From the NCBI RefSeq assembly GCF_001039355.2, contig NW_019775957.1, positions 431,086 through 465,457 on the forward strand: 34,372 bases of DNA, given 5' to 3'. The number at the start of each line of letters is the position of its first letter. Position 1 is the first letter of the stretch. The stretch comes from Lingula anatina. Taxonomy: Eukaryota; Brachiopoda; Lingulata; Lingulida; Lingulidae. The notes beneath the pieces were generated by a model that had not been told where the DNA came from, ran no database searches, and saw only the letters and a list, made by a program, of their open reading frames with translations. This document shows, in pieces, positions 34,175 to 34,372 of the stretch. The position numbers and the translations under genes are program-made.

Positions 34175-34372
34175 CTACAGCGGAAATAGAACTTATGATT
34201 TCAGATAAATCAAGAGAAAAAATTAGTATAAAAAATTAAAAAATCTGTACAACACCATATAGATAAGAAATTCAGTAGAAAAATAACAACATCAAAAATT
34301 GAAGAAAGAAGGAAGTTGACTGCTACTGCAAAATTCTCTAACACAATCTATAACCCAGCATACCATTACTCA

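Noticed and set aside
1-34372. tRNA, rRNA, CRISPR array, operon or bacterial defence system
   Set aside because: No B-box-like tRNA signature, rRNA core, regularly spaced repeats or long intronless genes were seen. The window is ordinary metazoan gene and intron DNA.

Overview
The window is eukaryotic and almost certainly from an invertebrate animal. It is AT-rich (roughly two thirds A+T by eye), has no prokaryotic-style gene packing, and holds the 3' part of one multi-exon gene with consensus GT-AG introns. The protein is recognisable as the C-terminal half of an ANKS1 (ankyrin repeat and SAM domain-containing 1, Odin/AIDA-1) family adaptor. It is clearly diverged from vertebrate ANKS1A and ANKS1B and looks like a single pre-duplication type gene. 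I cannot name the species. Marine invertebrates such as echinoderms, molluscs, lancelets or hemichordates would fit the composition, the CA microsatellites and the scattered TACATGTA words, but this is a weak inference.

Layout, reading the gene on the minus strand from high to low coordinates. Ten coding exons, here A to J, lie between 34174 and 12340 and encode about 399 residues. Exons A+B form SAM domain 1, C+D form SAM domain 2, E is a variable linker, and F to J form the phosphotyrosine-binding (PTB/PID) domain plus a short acidic tail ending in TAG at 12342-12340. Exon A starts within a codon, so the upstream ankyrin-repeat part lies beyond position 34372. A probable terminal 3'UTR exon (K) runs from 9592 to about 8015. 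Exons A to G are tightly clustered (introns 0.2-0.5 kb). The PTB exons H, I and J are spread over introns of 2.8, 3.1 and 12.9 kb.

Positions 1 to about 8014 are downstream intergenic DNA (or contain something I cannot recognise). I see no supportable gene, tRNA, rRNA, CRISPR array or bacterial-type system anywhere.

The most interesting non-coding items are: a 185/164-bp diverged tandem duplication (26110-26458); an 82-bp mariner-type MITE with TA duplications (24559-24640); a perfect 30-bp palindrome with a 2-nt centre (27813-27842); a transcribed UG-repeat tract starting 16 nt after the donor of exon F; three Pumilio-type UGUAAAUA sites in the presumed distal 3'UTR; a four-CCAAT-box cluster inside the largest intron; and recurrent YY1-like ATGGCGGC motifs through the introns. 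All six exons from D to I are multiples of three with phase-0 borders, so each can be skipped without a frameshift. No spectacular undescribed system is evident.
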